DNA of 64,000 bases from Mesorhizobium sp. SOD10 (GTDB taxonomy: Bacteria; Pseudomonadota; Alphaproteobacteria; Rhizobiales; Rhizobiaceae), in assembly GCA_000824805.1 (NCBI GenBank), contig CCNA01000034.1, positions 620,001 to 684,000 on the forward strand, read 5' to 3'. A program made the position numbers and the translations under genes. This document shows positions 32,176 to 40,493 of this stretch, one piece after another. The notes beneath the pieces are model-generated. The model saw only the letters and a list, made by a program, of their open reading frames with translations, searched no databases and was not told the origin of the DNA. Numbering within the stretch: the stretch's first letter is position 1; each line of letters opens with the position of its first letter.

Positions 32176-32799
32176 TCGTGGCGGACCGTTGCGGCCCCAG
32201 CGCGGCGGCGGCGGCTGCGAATTGGGATTTTGCGGATGGCCTCCGCCGCGGCGCCCGAAGACCAGCGACAGCACCAGTCCGGCAAGGCCGACGCCCATCA
32301 GCGTATAGCCGGCCGGCTGCGCACGCTCGTCGATCGAGCCGGCTTCGGCGCGCAGGATGAGATCGGCCGAGCGCATATCGATGTCGTCGGCATCGCCGGG
32401 GCCGACGGTGAAGACGTAAGGTCCGGGCGTGACGGTTTTGATGACGCCGGCCTCGTCGCGAAAGATCTTGTCGGGCAGTTGCGGGCTGGCCTGGCGCGGG
32501 TTGTCGGTGTGGTTGAAAGCGAGCGCCGAGGCCAGCGCCGTGCGGCCGCCGGTCGCCGCGGTCAGCGTCAGCACCGTGCGCTGCTGGCCGGCGACCCGTT
32601 CGGCCCGCGCGGTCAAGTCGACCAGTACCCGCACCGGCGCGTCGCCTGCGGCGAGTTGCACGGTGACGGGCCGGAAGCGGCCGCCCTCATAGACGCGGTA
32701 AGTGCCGATCGCATGGCCGGAAAAATTGCTCATCGCCCAAGGATAGAAGATGCCGATGGCGGCACCGGCGATAAGGAGAAGGACGGAGAGGAAGCGCAT
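32170..32799 (-). CDS. Hypothetical bitopic membrane protein
   Basis: 209 residues. N-terminal helix MRFLSVLLLIAGAAIGIFYPWAM, a long soluble middle of beta-type sequence (YEGGRFRPVTVQLAAGDAPVRVLVDLTARAE...), and a second helix AGYTLMGVGLAGLVLSLVFG near 170-190, then a Pro/Gln/Arg tail ending in residues encoded by a palindromic repeat. The soluble part would be periplasmic and looks like a beta sandwich; I do not recognise the family. Confidence 0.7.
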   Translation of the reverse strand: MRFLSVLLLIAGAAIGIFYPWAMSNFSGHAIGTYRVYEGGRFRPVTVQLAAGDAPVRVLVDLTARAERVAGQQRTVLTLTAATGGRTALASALAFNHTDNPRQASPQLPDKIFRDEAGVIKTVTPGPYVFTVGPGDADDIDMRSADLILRAEAGSIDERAQPAGYTLMGVGLAGLVLSLVFGRRGGGHPQNPNSQPPPPRWGRNGPPRA

Positions 32800-32837
32800 T
32801 CAGAGCCTTGGCTGTTTTGTTCGGCTGTCCGCCCGTC

Positions 32838-33506
32838 TTAAGAGCGGCTTTTCCCTCGGGCAGCTTCGCGGACCCGCTCCATCTCGTCCAGAAACATTTC
32901 CAGGCCAAGCTCGAAAGTCTTGTCGAAGCCGGCGGTGCCGAAATAGGCGCCGGCCTTCGCCACGCTCGGATAGTCGCGCGCCAGTTCCTCGTCGCTGACG
33001 ATGGTGACCGCCGAAGGTCCCTTGGCGTAGCCGGCCGTCTCGTCGAGGATCGCGCCCATCAGATAATAGCCGGCGGCGCGGAACAGGCGGGCGCTGAGCT
33101 CAGGTCCGAAGCCGCCGTCCTCGAACAGGCCGATGATGGCGTTGAGCTTGGCGAGGCAGGGCGGCGAGTTCATGCGGTAGACGACGATGAACGGCGCGAA
33201 GGCCGGATGCTCGGTCGCGACGCGCCGGAATTCCTGCATGCCGATGCGGGCCCGCTCGCGCCAGGGCAGGCTGTCGTCGGGAATAACGAGGCCGCTCATC
33301 TGGCGATCGACCAGCGCCTCGTAGAGATGCGCCTGCGAGGGGAAGTGATGGTAGATGCTCATCGCCTCGCAGCCGAGCCTGGCGGCGAGCTTGCGCATCG
33401 AAAAGCCGGACAGCCCTTCCCGCTCGATCACCTCGAAGGCGGCATCCTCGATCATCTCGCGGGAGAGTTTTCCGCGGGTTCGCTTTTTTTTGCTCGATGC
33501 ATCCAT
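32838..33506 (-). CDS. TetR/AcrR-family transcriptional regulator
   Basis: 222 residues. The HTH (REMIEDAAFEVIEREGLSGFSMRKLAARLGCEAMSIYHHFPSQAHLYEAL, about 21-70) has the recognition segment of the TetR family, and a TetR_C-type ligand domain follows. The start is ATG 33506 (the TTG at 33518 is unlikely). The gene is divergent from the exported CMD-like gene, and twin 13-bp palindromes in the gap are its probable operators. Confidence 0.92.
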   Translation of the reverse strand: MDASSKKKRTRGKLSREMIEDAAFEVIEREGLSGFSMRKLAARLGCEAMSIYHHFPSQAHLYEALVDRQMSGLVIPDDSLPWRERARIGMQEFRRVATEHPAFAPFIVVYRMNSPPCLAKLNAIIGLFEDGGFGPELSARLFRAAGYYLMGAILDETAGYAKGPSAVTIVSDEELARDYPSVAKAGAYFGTAGFDKTFELGLEMFLDEMERVREAARGKSRS

Positions 33507-33518
33507 GGCGCTTGACAA

Positions 33519-33561
33519 CTTACACTGTAAGGCTCATCTTCCGTATACCTTACATCGTAAG
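33519..33561. promoter_or_regulatory. Two palindromic operators between TetR and CMD-like genes
   Basis: CTTACACTGTAAG at 33519-33531 and CTTACATCGTAAG at 33549-33561. Both have the same perfect six-base half-sites (CTTACA/TGTAAG type) and lie 30 bp apart centre to centre, about three DNA turns, on the same face of the helix. A TetR dimer on each site could repress both promoters cooperatively. Confidence 0.75.
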
Positions 33562-33587
33562 GCTAGCAAAAACCAGAGGAGAACATC

Positions 33588-34061
33588 ATGTCAGTCATTC
33601 GCATCGCCTCAACCGTGCATTCCTGCCTTCGTTCCGCCTCGCTCATCGCCGCTGCAGGCGTGTTTGCCGCCGTGCTGGCGTCCGGGCCTGCCCGGGCCGA
33701 TGATTACGACGCCACCCTCAAGGACATCCAGTCGACGATGGGCGGCGTGCCGAGCTTCGTCAAACAGTTCCCGAAAGCCGGTCTGCCCGGCGCGTGGGCA
33801 GAGGTCAAGGCCATCCAGCTCAGCGACAAGACGGCGCTGACGCCGAAGGAGAAGTCGCTGATCTCGCTGGCGGTCGCGGCGCAGATTCCTTGCCAATACT
33901 GCATCTGGTCGGACACCGAGGACGCCAAACGCGCCGGCGCCACCGACCAGGAGATCCAGGAGGCCGTCGTCATGGCGGCGCTGACGCGCCACTGGAGCAC
34001 CATCTTCAACGGCATGCAGGTCGATTTCGACCAGTTCAAGAAAGAGATGGGCGGAGAATAG
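33588..34061 (+). CDS. Exported carboxymuconolactone-decarboxylase/AhpD-like protein
   Basis: 157 residues. A signal peptide (hydrophobic LIAAAGVFAAVLASG, cleavage near ARA-DDY, residue 38) is followed by a CMD-type helical domain: LTPKEKSLISLAVAAQIPCQYCIWSDTEDAKRAGATDQEIQEAVVMAAL. The CxxC is C102/C105. The histidine that follows at +4 in AhpD (CxxC-x3-H) is Asp109 here, so AhpD-type peroxide chemistry may be altered. Export to the periplasm is unusual for the family. AGAGGAG precedes ATG 33588; a strong terminator follows the stop, so it is a single-gene transcript under the TetR operators. Confidence 0.85.
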   Translation: MSVIRIASTVHSCLRSASLIAAAGVFAAVLASGPARADDYDATLKDIQSTMGGVPSFVKQFPKAGLPGAWAEVKAIQLSDKTALTPKEKSLISLAVAAQIPCQYCIWSDTEDAKRAGATDQEIQEAVVMAALTRHWSTIFNGMQVDFDQFKKEMGGE

Positions 34062-34088
34062 GACTTACTCGGCATAACTTGTCCCGCA

Positions 34089-34119
34089 AAGCGGGCGGAC
34101 GCGAACCCCGCCCGCTTTT
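34089..34119 (+). terminator. Rho-independent terminator after the CMD-like gene
   Basis: AAGCGGGCGG pairs with CCGCCCGCTT across an ACGCGAACC loop, then TTTT. It starts 28 bases after the stop codon. Confidence 0.88.
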
Positions 34120-34248
34120 CGCCATCCCGATCGAGCTCCAACCAAGCTTGTGGATTCGCCGCCGCTGCTGCCGCCAGAGCGTTTCACCGTTTCACGGAAA
34201 CGGCGAACCGCTCTATCTCTCCGAATTGGCGGCCCGTTGGAGACCTGT

Positions 34249-35166
34249 TTGAAGCGAGCGATATCGATAATCGTCACTCTGGCGCTGCTGGCATGGCTTG
34301 CCAGCGACCAGCGCTGGAAGATGGTCGGCGATGTCTTCGCCAGCATCACGCCGGGCGCTTTCGTGGCGGTGGCGGCGGCACTGTTCGTCACCTATGTGCT
34401 CAGGGCGCTGCGAGTGTGCGACGAGTTCCGCGACGATGTGAACGGCCGCTTCGGCGCCACGCTGCGCGTCATCCTGATCCACAATGCGATGATCAACATC
34501 GTGCCGTTCCGCGGCGGCGAGACGGCCTTCCCGATCCTTTTGCGCCAGGTGTTCGGCGTGTCGGTCGTGCGCGCCAGCGCCTCCCTTCTCTGGTTCAGGC
34601 TGCAGGACGCTTTCGTCGTCGGCGTGCTGGCCTGCCTGGTCTGGCCGGGCCTCCATCCGGCGCTCAGGGCCGCCGGCATCGCGGCACTGATCGCCGCCGC
34701 ATGGTACCTGCCGCGCTGGGCGCGCGCGCCGCACAACTGGACGGCGGGCGGCAAGATCGTCTCGAAGCTCGGCAAATTGCGCGACATCTTCACCGAAGCG
34801 ACGGGGCGCTCGCGCTATGGCTGGTGGTGGACGATCGCCAACTGGGCGCTGAAGCTGGGCGTGCAGGGCTGGCTGCTCACCATGCTGCTCAACACCTCGT
34901 TCCAGACCGCCTTTCCGGGCGCTGTGGGCGCGGAGGCAGCCGCCATCCTGCCGGTGCAAGGCGTCGCCGGCTTCGGCACCTATGAGGCGGGCGCCGCCGC
35001 GGCGCTGCTTTATTCCGGAATCGCCATGAAGGACGGCCTGCAGGCGGCGCTTGCGCTGCATCTCTTCATCCTCTGCTCGGCGGTCACAACCGGTGCGATC
35101 GCCTGGCTGTTTCCCTCGAAATCGACGCTGCCGGAAAGCCCGGCGGCGGGACCGGCAAGGAAATGA
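34249..35166 (+). CDS. Flippase-like lysylphosphatidylglycerol-synthase-TM family protein
   Basis: 305 residues if TTG 34249 is used (GGAGACC six bases before it); an ATG further up at 34150 is preceded by no ribosome site and by a repeat-like sequence. Seven or more membrane helices include AISIIVTLALLAWLAS, AFVAVAAALFVTYVLRALR and FIL-rich C-terminal segments; the FRGGETAFPILLRQVFGV and LPVQGVAGFGTYEAGAA loops match the UPF0104 / flippase-like family of undecaprenyl- or glycolipid-related translocators. It is coupled by ATGA overlap with a GtrB-like glycosyltransferase, suggesting one polyisoprenyl-sugar or lipid modification pathway. Confidence 0.82.
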   Translation: MKRAISIIVTLALLAWLASDQRWKMVGDVFASITPGAFVAVAAALFVTYVLRALRVCDEFRDDVNGRFGATLRVILIHNAMINIVPFRGGETAFPILLRQVFGVSVVRASASLLWFRLQDAFVVGVLACLVWPGLHPALRAAGIAALIAAAWYLPRWARAPHNWTAGGKIVSKLGKLRDIFTEATGRSRYGWWWTIANWALKLGVQGWLLTMLLNTSFQTAFPGAVGAEAAAILPVQGVAGFGTYEAGAAAALLYSGIAMKDGLQAALALHLFILCSAVTTGAIAWLFPSKSTLPESPAAGPARK

Positions 35167-36248
35167 CCGCGATGAACGTGCTTCCCATCCCCGCATCGGG
35201 ATTGCCCGAGGGCGCTGTCATGCCCGAGCACAAGCTCTCAATCGTCATTCCGATGTACAACGAAGCCGACAATGTCGAGCCGTTGCTGGTCCGCATCCAT
35301 CAGGCGATGGAGAACTACAGCCAGCCCTGGGAAGTGGTGCTGGTCGACGACGGCAGCACCGACGCCACGCCCGCCGAAATCCGGCGCCTTGCGGCAGTCT
35401 ACGGGCCGCATGTGCACGGCGTGGAGCTGGTGCGCAACTACAAGCAGACCGCCGCCATGCAAGCCGGCCTCGACGCAGCGCGCGGCGACGTCATCGCGAC
35501 ACTCGACGGCGACCTGCAGAACGACCCGTTCGACATTTCGCGCATGGTCTATCGCCTGCTGACCGAGGATCTCGACCTCGTCGCCGGCTGGCGCAAGGAC
35601 CGCAAAGAAGGGTTCTGGTTGCGCCGCCTGCCGTCCCGCATCGCCAACAGGCTGATCGCGCGCGTCACCGGCGTCAAGCTCAAGGATTATGGCTGCAGCC
35701 TGAAGGTGTTCCGCGGCAGCGTCATCCGCAGCGTCCGGCTCTATGGCGAAATGCACCGCTTCATCCCGGCGTGGCTCGCGACCGTGACGACACCGCGCCG
35801 CATCGCGCAAGAAGTGGTGACGCATCACGCCCGCATCCACGGCCAGTCCAAATACGGCATCTCGCGCACCTTCCGCGTGGTGCTGGACCTCGTCTTCATG
35901 TTCTTCTTCCTGCGCTACCGCACGCGGCCCGGCCATTTCTTCGGCGGCATCGGCATCGTGCTCGGCGTGCTCGGCTCGCTGATCCTTGCCTATCTCTTCG
36001 CGATCAAGGTTTTCTGGGGGCAGGATATCGGCACGAGGCCGATGCTGATCACCGGCTTCTTCCTGGTGATCGCCGGGCTGCAGGCGGTGACCTCGGGCGT
36101 GCTGGCCGAGATGCTGTCGCGCGTCTATTTGGAGGCCAACGGCGCGCTCGCCTATGTGGCCCGGCCGCAGCCCGCGCATGGCGAGGGCGACGGCTGGCAC
36201 TGGCCGAACAAGCCGGCGGCCTCAAAGCCAAAGCCGCGCCGGAAATGA
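35163..36248 (+). CDS. GT2 glycosyltransferase, GtrB/DPM-like
   Basis: 361 residues. GT-A domain: LSIVIPMYNEADNVEPLL, VVLVDDGSTDATP (DDG), ATLDGDLQNDP (the DxD-like pair), and CSLKVFRGSVI, in the order of polyprenyl-phosphate glycosyltransferases of the GtrB/ArnC/DPM type. Two C-terminal membrane helices (about 245-265 and 280-305) complete the architecture. Likely product: polyprenyl-phosphate sugar for envelope decoration. Start ATG 35163 overlaps the upstream stop; MPEHKLSIVI at 35220 is a possible later start. Confidence 0.9.
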   Translation: MTAMNVLPIPASGLPEGAVMPEHKLSIVIPMYNEADNVEPLLVRIHQAMENYSQPWEVVLVDDGSTDATPAEIRRLAAVYGPHVHGVELVRNYKQTAAMQAGLDAARGDVIATLDGDLQNDPFDISRMVYRLLTEDLDLVAGWRKDRKEGFWLRRLPSRIANRLIARVTGVKLKDYGCSLKVFRGSVIRSVRLYGEMHRFIPAWLATVTTPRRIAQEVVTHHARIHGQSKYGISRTFRVVLDLVFMFFFLRYRTRPGHFFGGIGIVLGVLGSLILAYLFAIKVFWGQDIGTRPMLITGFFLVIAGLQAVTSGVLAEMLSRVYLEANGALAYVARPQPAHGEGDGWHWPNKPAASKPKPRRK

Positions 36249-36415
36249 CCCGGCCAGCCGGGCGTCGATAGCAGCCGCGTGCCAATCACGTCCGTAACCC
36301 GCTCAGCCGGTACCGCCCTGCCGGTTCGACAATCTTGATCCGCCCATTCTCCCCCCGCCGCATGAGCTTGGCCCTGTCTGGCGCAAAAGCGCGGCACTTG
36401 CGACTCCGGAGTCGA

Positions 36416-37387
36416 TCAACCGGCGGCAGGGCTGGCCGGCCGAACTGCCAATCCCGCCTGCTCCAACTGTCCGACGAGCCAGGCAATACCTGCGTCCATC
36501 ATCGCGACCTTCGGCACCAGGGCGGTGATCTGAAAGCGCGGCAACGTCACAGGGGCGTCGACGGCGATGACGCCGAAGCGGCGCCCATGCATACTCACGA
36601 AACGACGCGGCAGCGCCGAGACGAAGTCCGTTTCGGCCAGCACGGCAAGCGCGAACATGAAATTGGGAACGGTGAGCGCGATGCGCCGCGACCGGCCATG
36701 CGCGGCAAGCGCGGTATCGACGAAGCCCAGCGCATCGCCTGTCTGCGACACCACGAGATGTTCCATGGCGCAGTATGCCTCGATGCCGCTGTCCTGCGAG
36801 AACCGGTGTCCGGCGCGCATGGCAATGACGAATTCCTCTTCATAGAGCGTGCGTCGAAGAAAGCGCTCGGGCGCATCGTCGATCGGGATGACCGCCACAT
36901 CCATGACCCTTGCCTCAAGCTCGGCGATGACATCGCTCCAGGCGGGCAATGGCGAGGTCTCGCCTTGCCTCGGCAGCAACTGGCGTATGCCGATGTCGAT
37001 GCCCGGCGCGCTTCGACGCAGGACTTCGAGCAGCGGCGACAGGAAGACCGCGGAGGCGCCGTCGGGCGCGCCGATGACGAAGCGGCGGCTGGAGCGGGTT
37101 GGATCGAAGGGCTCGGCGCTGGCGACGACGCTTCTCACGCGCGCCAGGATTTCGGCGACAGGCGCGGCGAGCTCCAGCGCGCGGTCGGTCGGCACAACGC
37201 CCCTCGGCGTGCGCAGGAAAAGCGGATCACCGAGCAACCCGCGCAGCCGGCCGAGGCCATGGCTGACCGCCGACGGCGACAGGTTCAACCGCGACGCCGA
37301 GCGGCTGACATGGCGCTCCTCCATGACGGTCTCGAACAGGACCAGCAGGTTGAGGTCGACGCGCGATAGATCAATTTCGTGCAGCAT
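36416..37387 (-). CDS. LysR-family transcriptional regulator
   Basis: 323 residues. N-terminal HTH LNLLVLFETVMEERHVSRSASRLNLSPSAVSHGLGRLR (about 12-49) has the LysR signature of the NodD/LinR group, and the C-terminal co-inducer domain is complete (RRFVIGAPDGAS, MDVAVIPIDDAP, ETDFVSALPRRF). Divergent from the NTF2-like gene at 37500, with a 112-bp gap; this is the likely regulated target. Confidence 0.92.
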   Translation of the reverse strand: MLHEIDLSRVDLNLLVLFETVMEERHVSRSASRLNLSPSAVSHGLGRLRGLLGDPLFLRTPRGVVPTDRALELAAPVAEILARVRSVVASAEPFDPTRSSRRFVIGAPDGASAVFLSPLLEVLRRSAPGIDIGIRQLLPRQGETSPLPAWSDVIAELEARVMDVAVIPIDDAPERFLRRTLYEEEFVIAMRAGHRFSQDSGIEAYCAMEHLVVSQTGDALGFVDTALAAHGRSRRIALTVPNFMFALAVLAETDFVSALPRRFVSMHGRRFGVIAVDAPVTLPRFQITALVPKVAMMDAGIAWLVGQLEQAGLAVRPASPAAG

Positions 37388-37499
37388 ATTGCTGAAATCA
37401 TATCACTGGATTCATCTCGGTTGAAGTGAGATCGTCCCGCATCGGTCGGACGGCGAAAAGTCGTCTGGCTTGGTTGCCGATCTTTCCAGGAGATCCTCT

Positions 37500-38090
37500 A
37501 TGTCCAAATCCACAAACACGACCGGCAAGGCCGGCGCGCCGCTCGAGCGGAAAGCCCGAAGCAGCGCAATTTCCAGGCGGCTGGCGCTGGTGGCGCCGCT
37601 TGCCCTGCCGCTGGCAATGCAAGCTGCCGCAAGTGCAGCCGCGACGCAGGCGGCCATAGACGACGCGGCTCTGAAGGAGCTTCTGGCAAGGGCGGAGGCG
37701 GCCAGTTCGGCCTTCGTGCGTGGCGACATGAAAGCCTATCTCGACCTCATCGAGATCGCGCCCGACTTCACCTTGATGCAGCCCTTCGGCGGTCCGTTCT
37801 CAAGAGGTTTCGACAGAAGCCCCAAACATCTGGCCGAACTCGCCAGCTATTTTCAGGGCGGCACGGTGAGAATGGAACTGGTGCAAGCTTACGCATCGGG
37901 CGACATGGCGGTACTCGCCGTGATCGAGTGGGGGCATGGCAAGGTTGGTGGCCTGGAGCAGGAATGGCCGCTCAGGGTGACGCTGGTTTTTCGCCGCGAA
38001 AACGGCAAATGGCTGCTGGCGCACCGGCACGCTGACCCGCTCGTCCATAAGATCAGCCTTGAGCAGCTGTCAGTACTGGCAAAGGGCTGA
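37500..38090 (+). CDS. NTF2-like/SnoaL-like domain protein with N-terminal hydrophobic segment
   Basis: 196 residues. After a basic start, RLALVAPLALPLAMQAAASAAA (about 27-48) is signal-like, probably with a Tat or Sec character because of the preceding SSAISRRLA. The rest (AEAASSAFVRGDMKAYLDLIEIAPDFTLMQPFGGPFSRGFD ... LVQAYASGDMAVLAVIEWGHGKVGG ... RVTLVFRRENGKWLLAHRHADPL) is the cone-shaped NTF2/SnoaL fold. Function unknown (ketosteroid-isomerase-like or ligand-binding). CAGGAGATCCTCT before ATG 37500 gives the start. The divergent LysR gene is likely its regulator. Confidence 0.8.
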   Translation: MSKSTNTTGKAGAPLERKARSSAISRRLALVAPLALPLAMQAAASAAATQAAIDDAALKELLARAEAASSAFVRGDMKAYLDLIEIAPDFTLMQPFGGPFSRGFDRSPKHLAELASYFQGGTVRMELVQAYASGDMAVLAVIEWGHGKVGGLEQEWPLRVTLVFRRENGKWLLAHRHADPLVHKISLEQLSVLAKG

Positions 38091-38158
38091 ACATCGCAAA
38101 GACGCTTCGGTTCGGCGGGCAGCGGAAGTCTGGGCGCCGGACCGATGGTGAAGAGATG

Positions 38159-38608
38159 CTAAGCCTTGCGTTCCCAGCGCCGGTCCGGCGTCTGCTGCCA
38201 GTAGGTTACGGCATGGCCGGCTTCCTTCATCGTCTTCCAATGGCCGCGGGCGGCTTCGAGCTGTGCGGCGTCATGGCCGTCGAAGAGGAAGACGGCGCGC
38301 TCGTATCCCGATAGCTCGGGCGGGCTGGCGCCATCGACCAGGAAACGGATCTGCGCGGCGTTCTGGTTGCCCTCACCCGTGGTGAGCAGGACCGGCTGCT
38401 CGGCCGGAAAGGCCTCGCGGTCGGTGGCATGAGCCAGGAAGGAATCGTCGCGGAACGTCCACAGATGCTGGTCGAGCGCGTCGCGCCGCTCTTCCGTGCC
38501 GGTCTGCACCACAGCGCGCCAGCCGCGCTCGACGCTGCGCTCGAGCAGGCCCGGCAGCGCCTCCTCCAGCGTCGATTCGGTCAGATGGTAGAAGAGGATG
38601 TCGGCCAT
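38159..38608 (-). CDS. holC: DNA polymerase III chi subunit
   Basis: 149 residues starting MADILFYHLTESTLEEALP, with LLERSVERGWRAVVQTGTEERRDALDQHLWTF, DDSFLAHATDRE, QPVLLTTGEGNQNAAQIRFLVDG and a C-terminal RWERKA. This is HolC of the alphaproteobacterial type. It links the clamp-loader to SSB. It directly follows pepA (3-base gap), the conserved order in alphaproteobacteria. Confidence 0.93.
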   Translation of the reverse strand: MADILFYHLTESTLEEALPGLLERSVERGWRAVVQTGTEERRDALDQHLWTFRDDSFLAHATDREAFPAEQPVLLTTGEGNQNAAQIRFLVDGASPPELSGYERAVFLFDGHDAAQLEAARGHWKTMKEAGHAVTYWQQTPDRRWERKA

Positions 38609-38611
38609 CCC

Positions 38612-40138
38612 CTACCCTTCGTAATGATCGCGCACCAGCCTGTCGAGCAGCCTCACGCCGAAGCCCGAGCCCCAAGACTGGTTGATCTCGCTCGACGGCG
38701 CGCCCATCGCGGTGCCCGCGATATCGAGATGCGCCCATGGCGTGTCCTTGACGAAGCGCTGCAGGAACTGCGCGGCGATGATGGCGCCGCCATAGCGGCC
38801 GCCAATGTTCTTCATGTCGGCGTTCTTGGAATCGATCAGCTTGTCGTATTCGGGCCCGAGCGGCATGCGCCAGACCCGCTCCTGGCTGGCCTGGCCGGCG
38901 CCGAACAGCCGGCCGGCGAGCTCGTCATTGTTGGAGAACAGGCCGGCATAGTGCTGGCCGAGCGCCACCATGATGGCGCCGGTCAGCGTCGCCAGGTTGA
39001 TCATGAATTTCGGCTTGAAACGGTCGTTGGCGTACCAGAGCGCATCGGCGAGCACGAGGCGGCCTTCGGCGTCGGTGTTCAACACTTCGATCGTCTGGCC
39101 CGACATTGAGGTGACGATGTCACCGGGCCGCTGGGCATAGCCGTCGACGGCATTCTCGACGAGGCCGATGATGCCGACCACGTTGGCCTTCGCCTTGCGC
39201 GCGGCGAGCGCATGGATCAGCCCGGTGACGGCGGCCGCTCCGCCCATGTCGCCCTTCATGTCTTCCATGCCGGAGGCCGGCTTCATCGAATTGCCGCCGG
39301 TGTCGAAGGTGACGCCCTTGCCGATGAAGGCAAGCGGCGCGTCCTTGGCCTTGCTGCCATTCCAGCGCATCACCGCAAGGCGGGCGCCGCGCGGCGAGCC
39401 TTGCGCAACGCCAAGCAGCGAGCCCATGCCGAGCTTCTTCATCTCTTTTTCGGTGAGGACCTCGACCTCTACACCGAGCTGCTCCAGCAACTTGACGCGT
39501 TCAGCGAATTCGACCGGGCCAAGCGCATTGGCCGGTTCGTTGACGAGGTCGCGCGCAAGCAGAACGCCGTCCACCACCGCTTCCTCGCCGGCGAAGGCCT
39601 TCTTCGCGGCCGCGGGGTCGGCGCAATGGATGGTTATCTTGGCTGGCTTGGCCCCCTCGGCCTTCTTGGTTTCAGGCGACTTTGAATCGGATTGCCCGTC
39701 TTCCTTGTCCTTCCTGGTCTTGTATTTGTCGAAGGAATAGCTGCGCAGCAGGATGCCGGCGGCAAGGCTGGCCGCCTGGCGGCCATCCGGCTGCAGATCG
39801 GGCAGATCGAGGACGACGGCCACCTCGGCCGCCTTGCGCAGCGAAGCGGCAACGGCGCCGCCGAGCTTCAGCCAGGCATTGTCGTCAAGGCTCGGGACCT
39901 TGCCGGCGCCGATCGCCACAAGCCGGTCGACAGACGTTCCTTCCGGCGCCAGCACCTCGGCCGAGCTTGCGAACTTGCCGGAAAAATCCGCGACCGGAAA
40001 CGCGCGTGCAAGCGCGCCGGCCGGATCGCAGGCCTTCGCCGCCTCGCCAAGCCCGCCGCCATCTGCCGCGAATACGAAGACGCTGCCCTTTTTCGGCGCA
40101 GCGAATTTGGCGAAAGAAATGGAGGGTCTCGACGTCAT
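38612..40138 (-). CDS. pepA: Leucyl (cytosol) aminopeptidase
   Basis: 508 residues. The C-terminal M17 domain has the metal and catalytic elements GKGVTFDTGG at 273-282, KGDMGGAAAV near 295-304 and the signature NTDAEGRL at 354-361 (Asp and Glu bridging the two metals). N-terminal macro-like domain about 1-170, with a charged linker KDKEDGQSDSKSPETKKAEG near 143-162. It removes N-terminal residues from peptides. ATG 40138 has AGGA five bases before it; the longer frame upstream is not supported. Confidence 0.96.
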   Translation of the reverse strand: MTSRPSISFAKFAAPKKGSVFVFAADGGGLGEAAKACDPAGALARAFPVADFSGKFASSAEVLAPEGTSVDRLVAIGAGKVPSLDDNAWLKLGGAVAASLRKAAEVAVVLDLPDLQPDGRQAASLAAGILLRSYSFDKYKTRKDKEDGQSDSKSPETKKAEGAKPAKITIHCADPAAAKKAFAGEEAVVDGVLLARDLVNEPANALGPVEFAERVKLLEQLGVEVEVLTEKEMKKLGMGSLLGVAQGSPRGARLAVMRWNGSKAKDAPLAFIGKGVTFDTGGNSMKPASGMEDMKGDMGGAAAVTGLIHALAARKAKANVVGIIGLVENAVDGYAQRPGDIVTSMSGQTIEVLNTDAEGRLVLADALWYANDRFKPKFMINLATLTGAIMVALGQHYAGLFSNNDELAGRLFGAGQASQERVWRMPLGPEYDKLIDSKNADMKNIGGRYGGAIIAAQFLQRFVKDTPWAHLDIAGTAMGAPSSEINQSWGSGFGVRLLDRLVRDHYEG

Positions 40139-40493
40139 CAGGTCCTGCTTTCGGGGATGGCCGCGCGTGTCGGCAAAGGTTTGGCAAGCGTGCGCGACAT
40201 TTGGTCGTTTTGAGCCATTTGGCAAGACTTTGGCCGAAATCGCTGTCTATATCAGCGCCACAATAGACAAAGGATTCGCCTCGGCACGGCGTCAGCTTTT
40301 AGCCGTAACCTGCTGTTAACCATCAATGTTTCGCATTTCTTATCCATTGGCGCGGAGACTCCGCCACGCCGGGGCAGACGGCGTGGGGCGACAATCCGGA
40401 GCGAGCCGCCTATGACCCAGTTGTGCACGCGTCGCCGGATCACTACTTTGTCGACGGGCATGATGCCGTTCGGCAAAATCGAGAAAAGCCTTC
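40139..40493. promoter_or_regulatory. Divergent promoter region pepA / lptF, with a CtrA-like GTAA-N7-TTAACC site
   Basis: 355 bp without a gene. GTAA at 40305-40308 and TTAACC at 40316-40321 are spaced by seven bases, one mismatch from the CtrA consensus. Promoters for the lpt operon and holC-pepA must lie here. CtrA recognition is inference; no other element was seen. Confidence 0.35.

Noticed and set aside
35238..36200. 320-codon minus-strand frame under the GtrB-like gene
   Set aside because: Low-complexity His/Glu/Ala translation, typical of a shadow frame in GC-rich DNA.
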